Made by a program: the position numbers and the translations under genes. Shown here in pieces: positions 60,264 through 64,000 of a stretch of 64,000 nucleotides of DNA; the first letter of the stretch is position 1; each line of letters begins with the position of its first letter. Source of the stretch: Cannabis sativa (Eukaryota > Streptophyta > Magnoliopsida > Rosales > Cannabaceae); NCBI RefSeq assembly GCF_029168945.1, contig NC_083604.1, positions 31,305,686 through 31,369,685 of the forward strand, read 5' to 3'. The notes under the pieces were generated by a model that had not been told where the DNA came from, made no database searches, and was given only the letters and a program-made list of their open reading frames with translations.

Positions 60264-61043
60264 TGTTGACCGAGATTTTCGGCAACTACTAAAATATGAT
60301 TATAATATTGAGTTGTAAGAAAGCGAGGGAAGGATTTTTACGTGGTTGGGGCGTTAATGAGCCTTAGTCCACGAGTCTTTGTTATTAATGGATGTATTTA
60401 ATACAGATTCCACACTTGAGGGAATGTTACCCTTATAAATACAGAGAATGTTCTTGGTGAGTATTTACTCTTCTTGCTCATATGCAACCCAAGATTCTCG
60501 ATCCCATTTAATGAGCTTTGACGGGGTATTTATAGTGTTTTGGTGGGGTAATCCCTAGAATTGTTCTTACAAACGTATCTGCAAGTATCCATAAAGTTGG
60601 GTATTCCCAATGAATATACCATGAGCAATGCATTGTCAAATCCCTAGGTGCTGTAGGCTTTTTATGAGGAATGTCCTTTTTGCCTTGTGATTGATGTGAC
60701 TCTTCGCAGAGTAGCCGTCGCTAGACTTAAATGATCATTACTGTAGCGCTGCTGTTTGGAGGTTGTGCCGTCAGACTTTATTGCGTGTTGTAGTCCCAAC
60801 ACGCTTCCTCCCATGCAGCATTAAATGCGAGTTGATTGCTCAGGAGAAGCCTGACATCTCGCGGAGAGGCTTTATGTTATGCGAGCTTCCGGGAGCACCT
60901 TGCACTCCGGGTGCCTCCTCCGGGACCTATGCCCAGGGTGCTTCCGTGTGGCATACAAAGACTTAGCAAATATTTGCAGGTTATCTGATCTACGTGTCCC
61001 TGTTCGATTGGTCCACGTATATTGGGTGAAATTAGGGGCAACA
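60264..61043 (-). repeat. 5' LTR of the Tat element
   Basis: 780 bp, equal in length to 38471-39250, followed by the ATGAA duplication at 61044-61048. Confidence 0.95.
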
Positions 61044-61048
61044 ATGAA

Positions 61049-62381
61049 TTGCATAATTTAATACTATTTAACTATTTAATTTTATTTGATAAAACTATAT
61101 TAACTAGTTAAATGTAATATTATTCTTAAATAATATTAAAGAGAGAAATATAGTATTTTAGTGAAAATAATATTTATTTTAGTTCTTGTGAAATAAGAGA
61201 TTAATGAGAATTAATCAATTATTATTTATTAGCAAAATAAATGATAAATTTTATTTGTAGTAAAATTGAGAAATCAATTTTGGAACCTTAAAATATGACC
61301 CACACTTGTAAGTCTAGCCCACACATGTAGGGTGACATATAAAGTTCCATGCTAATTTTGTTTGATTATTTTATTCTTATAATAAATTAAATTAAATTAA
61401 TTAATTATCTTTTAATTATTGAATTAAATATATTAGGGGAATTACCCCATATACTATTTTTTTAACTTTTTTTTTTCAAATTTACAGTTTGGGTTTCTAA
61501 AGTGGTTGCAGCGCTAGTTGCAATAGGGGTTTCTGTACGATTTTTTATTGCAATTTAGGTTGCAGCGCTAGTTGCAATAGGGGTTTCTATGTAGAATTCT
61601 GTAAAAATGTAAAAAAAAAAAAACTGTTTTGAAGTTTAAAAATAAAAAAACCCCAACATATTATTGGATAATCTATTTAATTAAAAAAATAATATTAAAA
61701 TAAAAAGATTTAACTAATTTCTATTAATCAATTATATTATATTATATCTGAATTTGAATTAAATTAAATATTATTTTTTATTTTACATAATTAAATAAAG
61801 GGTTTGTTTATAATCTTATATATATATATGATATATATCAGTATAACAAACAACATAAGAAAATAAGTGAATTGAGCGATACTTTTAGAGAGAAAATTAA
61901 AAAATAAGATTTATTTTTCACTCTCTCTTTCTCTCTCCTCTCACTCGCACGCTCACTCTCCCTCCCTCTCTTTCTTCATCTCACACACCACACACACAAT
62001 GGTGTGCTGTGAGATTTGTATTCTTCCCTATCTCATCACAGTATCTCATGAGTTGAGAATATACTACGATTACAAAATTATACCCATCTAATTGAATCTA
62101 ATAGCCCACTCTATTCCTGAGTGTTGAGTTGGCTTGGAATATCGTGGTGTGAACTCTTCAGCAAGTTCTTGGATTGGATGTTCGATAATAATACAAAAAG
62201 ATAGCGAGGATCCCATGATAGGCTACAAGATGTTTTTTTTTCTCTTTTTATTAGTCTACGTTTAATCTATATATATATTTTGCTGAGATCCTTGGGATTA
62301 TGGTTTATATTGGATTAAATTAATTTTTAATCAAATTAGCTTATGATTTTCTAACTCTGATATGGACCATAAAATCCAACA
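61049..62381 (+). repeat. Copia-type LTR (element G), right segment
   Basis: Continues 36766-38470 after the Tat insertion and ends ATCCAACA near 62381. It contains a possible MITE (about 61436-61665), a CT-rich stretch followed by CA repeats (61918-62000), and a TA-rich stretch (61815-61840). Without inserts the LTR is about 3.0 kb. No coding sequence. Confidence 0.6.
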
Positions 62382-62384
62382 ACA

Positions 62385-63456
62385 ATACAAGAACATTTGG
62401 TATTGAATGAAGGTGAGATTTTTTTGATGAGATGGTGGATGTAACAATCACACTTAAAAGTGATTTCAACAAGATTTATATAAAGGTGTTGTTCTTGGAG
62501 TAACCAGCTTCAACTGAGAAATTACAACCTTCTATTCTACAAGCTCCTAGAATTGAATTGAAGACACTTTCAAAGCATCTTAAATATGTTTACTTGGAGG
62601 ATAACGAGACTTTACCGGTCATAATTGCTAGAGATTTCAACCAAGTGCAAGAGGAAAAGTTGATAAGAGTGTTTTGGGATTACAAAATGACTATTGGGTG
62701 GTCCATTACTTACATTAAGGGAATTAGCCCTTCTACGTGCATCCACAATTCTCATTGAAGAAGGATTTAAACTAACATACAACAAAGGCTAAATCCCTTA
62801 TGATGAAAGTAGTAAAAAATGAGATATTGAAGCTTCTTGGTGTGGACATTATTTACCCAATTTCAGACAGTCAATGGGTGAGTCCAGTTCAAGTGTTGCC
62901 AAAGAAATTTGGTATTACAGTGGCGAAGAATTAAGATAATGAGTTAGTATCAAGAAGAATGCAAACCGGGTGGCGAGTTTGTGTAGATTATTGCAAGCTG
63001 AATGCGGCCACACGTAAAGATCACTTCCCATTGCCATTTATTGGATGCTGGAAAGGTTAGTAAGTCATCCTTATCATTTCTTTCTTGATGGATATTTGGG
63101 ATGTAATTAAATTGGTATTGCTCCTAAAGATCAAGAGAAGACAACCTTTACATGCCCTTTTGGTACGCTTTCCGACGTATCTCATTTGGGTTATGCAATG
63201 CTCCTATAGCTTCTCAGCAATGTATGATGAGCATATTTACTGAATACATTGAGAACATCATTAAAGTCTTCACGGATGATTTTAGTGTTTATGGTGACTT
63301 TTTTGACAAGTGTCTTCACAATCTCACTTTGATCCTTCAGCGGTGTATAATTTTGGGCCATGTGATCAATTGAGAAAAATGTCATTTTATGGTAAATCAA
63401 AGATATAGTTTTGGGCCATGTGATCTCATCCAAGGGGATAGAAGTAGATAAGGATA
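62385..63456 (+). pseudogene. Athila-type Gypsy reverse transcriptase relic
   Basis: Plus-strand pieces in order: LKTLSKHLKYVYLEDNETLP (62558 on), KLIRVFWDYKMTIGWSI, IKGISPSTCIH, IIYPISDSQWVSPVQVLPKK, GWRVCVDYCKLNAATRKDHF (about 62970-63030), SFGLCNAP, and the catalytic region VFTDDFSVYGDFFDKC (63265-63310), where the usual FMDD/FVDD reads FTDD. Frameshifts and stops are frequent. At 63350-63430 the LGHVI segment occurs twice, so a local duplication has scrambled the order. The relic stops at 63456 where another LTR begins. Confidence 0.85.
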
Positions 63457-64000
63457 TGTTGACGCGGAAAAGTGGCCAACACCAGCTCGCTAGATTGGCG
63501 AGATAAATAAAGAATGTAAGTAAATAATTTAGAGATACACAAAAAATTCATAGTAGTTTACTCCCCATATCACGATGATAATGGAGATACGTCTACATTG
63601 AATTTTAATGTCTCACAAGAATTACAGAAAAGATTAAGTGTTTAAGCTATAGTTTCTAGAGAGAGAAACTAGAGAGAGATGCTCTGACCTTGTGGGTAGT
63701 TTTTTGAATGTGAAAAATGAGCTTATGGAGCTCTCCTTTTATAGGTGAAGGAGCCACAAAAATAGAGGAAAAATACAAATAAGATATTTTTGACGGTTGA
63801 TGATATGGTGAAAATTAGCTCTTGGTGGTGATAGCCATTTTTTGGAGCCCGGCGAGTCCCGCTGTGGGTAACTCGGAGCTTATTTTCGTAATTCCTTTGG
63901 GGGTGAAATTCGATGACGATACCTTCAGAATTGAGATTGAGGTGTGATACATGATCTTATAGAGAATTGAATTAGCTTCGAAACACAAATTTAATTGCAT
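63457..64000 (-). repeat. Edge of another LTR element, minus strand
   Basis: The Athila sequence breaks at TGTTGACGCGG. On minus, the following 540 bases hold a good TATA box (CTATAAAAG, 63736-63744) and would end CGCGTCAACA, as an LTR does. A hairpin AGTTTCT-AGAGAG-AGAAACT lies near 63650-63670. The other end is outside the window, so the boundary rests on the break alone. Confidence 0.5.

Larger units (their letters stand above)
38471..61043 (-). mobile_element. Tat-type Gypsy retrotransposon with antisense gene, interrupted by Copia D (target duplication ATGAA)
   Basis: Two 780-bp LTRs (38471-39250 and 60264-61043) run TGTTGCCCC to GTCAACA on minus, flanked by perfect ATGAA (38466-38470 and 61044-61048). 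Without the 10.3-kb Copia D it is about 12.3 kb. Order on minus: primer site, gag, protease, RT, RNase H, a second (archaeal-type) RNase H, integrase. An extra ORF then lies on plus before the polypurine tract. The dual RNase H and the antisense extra ORF are hallmarks of the Tat lineage. By eye the LTRs differ by 7 substitutions (about 0.9 percent). Confidence 0.95.

Noticed and set aside
1..64000. tRNA, rRNA or CRISPR-like arrays
   Set aside because: None seen. The tRNA-like pieces are primer-binding complements of 11-18 bases, and the tandem repeats lack regular spacers.

Overview
This is nuclear DNA of a flowering plant. It has one ordinary spliced gene, a heterotrimeric G-protein beta subunit of plant (AGB1) type, inside a dense stack of LTR retrotransposons. 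No prokaryotic or organellar gene is visible. The AGB1 gene structure and the retrotransposon lineages (Copia, and Tekay-, Tat- and Athila-type Gypsy) suggest a dicot, perhaps a rosid such as the Cannabaceae. The species call is inference only.

Layout. (1) 1-5505: the 3' part of a decayed Copia element (A), which abuts a truncated Tekay-type Gypsy element (Gypsy-1, from 5506). (2) The 3' LTR of Gypsy-1 (7335-19367) is split by a complete minus-strand Tekay-type element (Gypsy-2, 7938-17427, target duplication CTCCT). (3) 19368-25342: the genic island, with AGB1 on the minus strand (21396-24545, six exons, 377 codons plus stop). (4) 25343-35860: a degenerate Gypsy (E) with a gag relic on plus and an antisense extra ORF on minus, interrupted by minus-strand Copia C (26869-34869, target duplication TTTAC). 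(5) 36766-62381: one long Copia-type LTR (G) split by a 22.6-kb minus-strand Tat-type Gypsy (38471-61043, target duplication ATGAA). The Tat element is itself split within its protease-RT linker by plus-strand Copia D (47334-57598, target duplication AATTT). (6) 62385-64000: an Athila-type reverse transcriptase relic, cut by the edge of another minus-strand LTR.

The most interesting material is in two places. The A/C/D Copia family is mostly non-autonomous: D has near-identical LTRs (about ten substitutions in 1.9 kb by eye), an intact 286-codon gag and only a shattered pol, so it resembles the described gag-only TR-GAG elements and probably moved with pol supplied in trans. Its long AT-rich leader carries conserved hairpins, a repeated motif and a palindrome slot that look like RNA-level signals. 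The Tat element carries an extra gene on the opposite strand, convergent with gag-pol, with what looks like its own TATA box, a 5'UTR intron and two coding introns.

The interior of Gypsy-2, and one of its LTRs relative to the other, shows a systematic CAG/CTG to CG or CGG difference that even hits its tRNA primer-binding site. Consensus errors at methylated CHG sites would explain this, so its frameshifts should not be taken at face value. Coordinates of LTRs with target duplications and of AGB1 exons are to the base; boundaries of degenerate relics are approximate.
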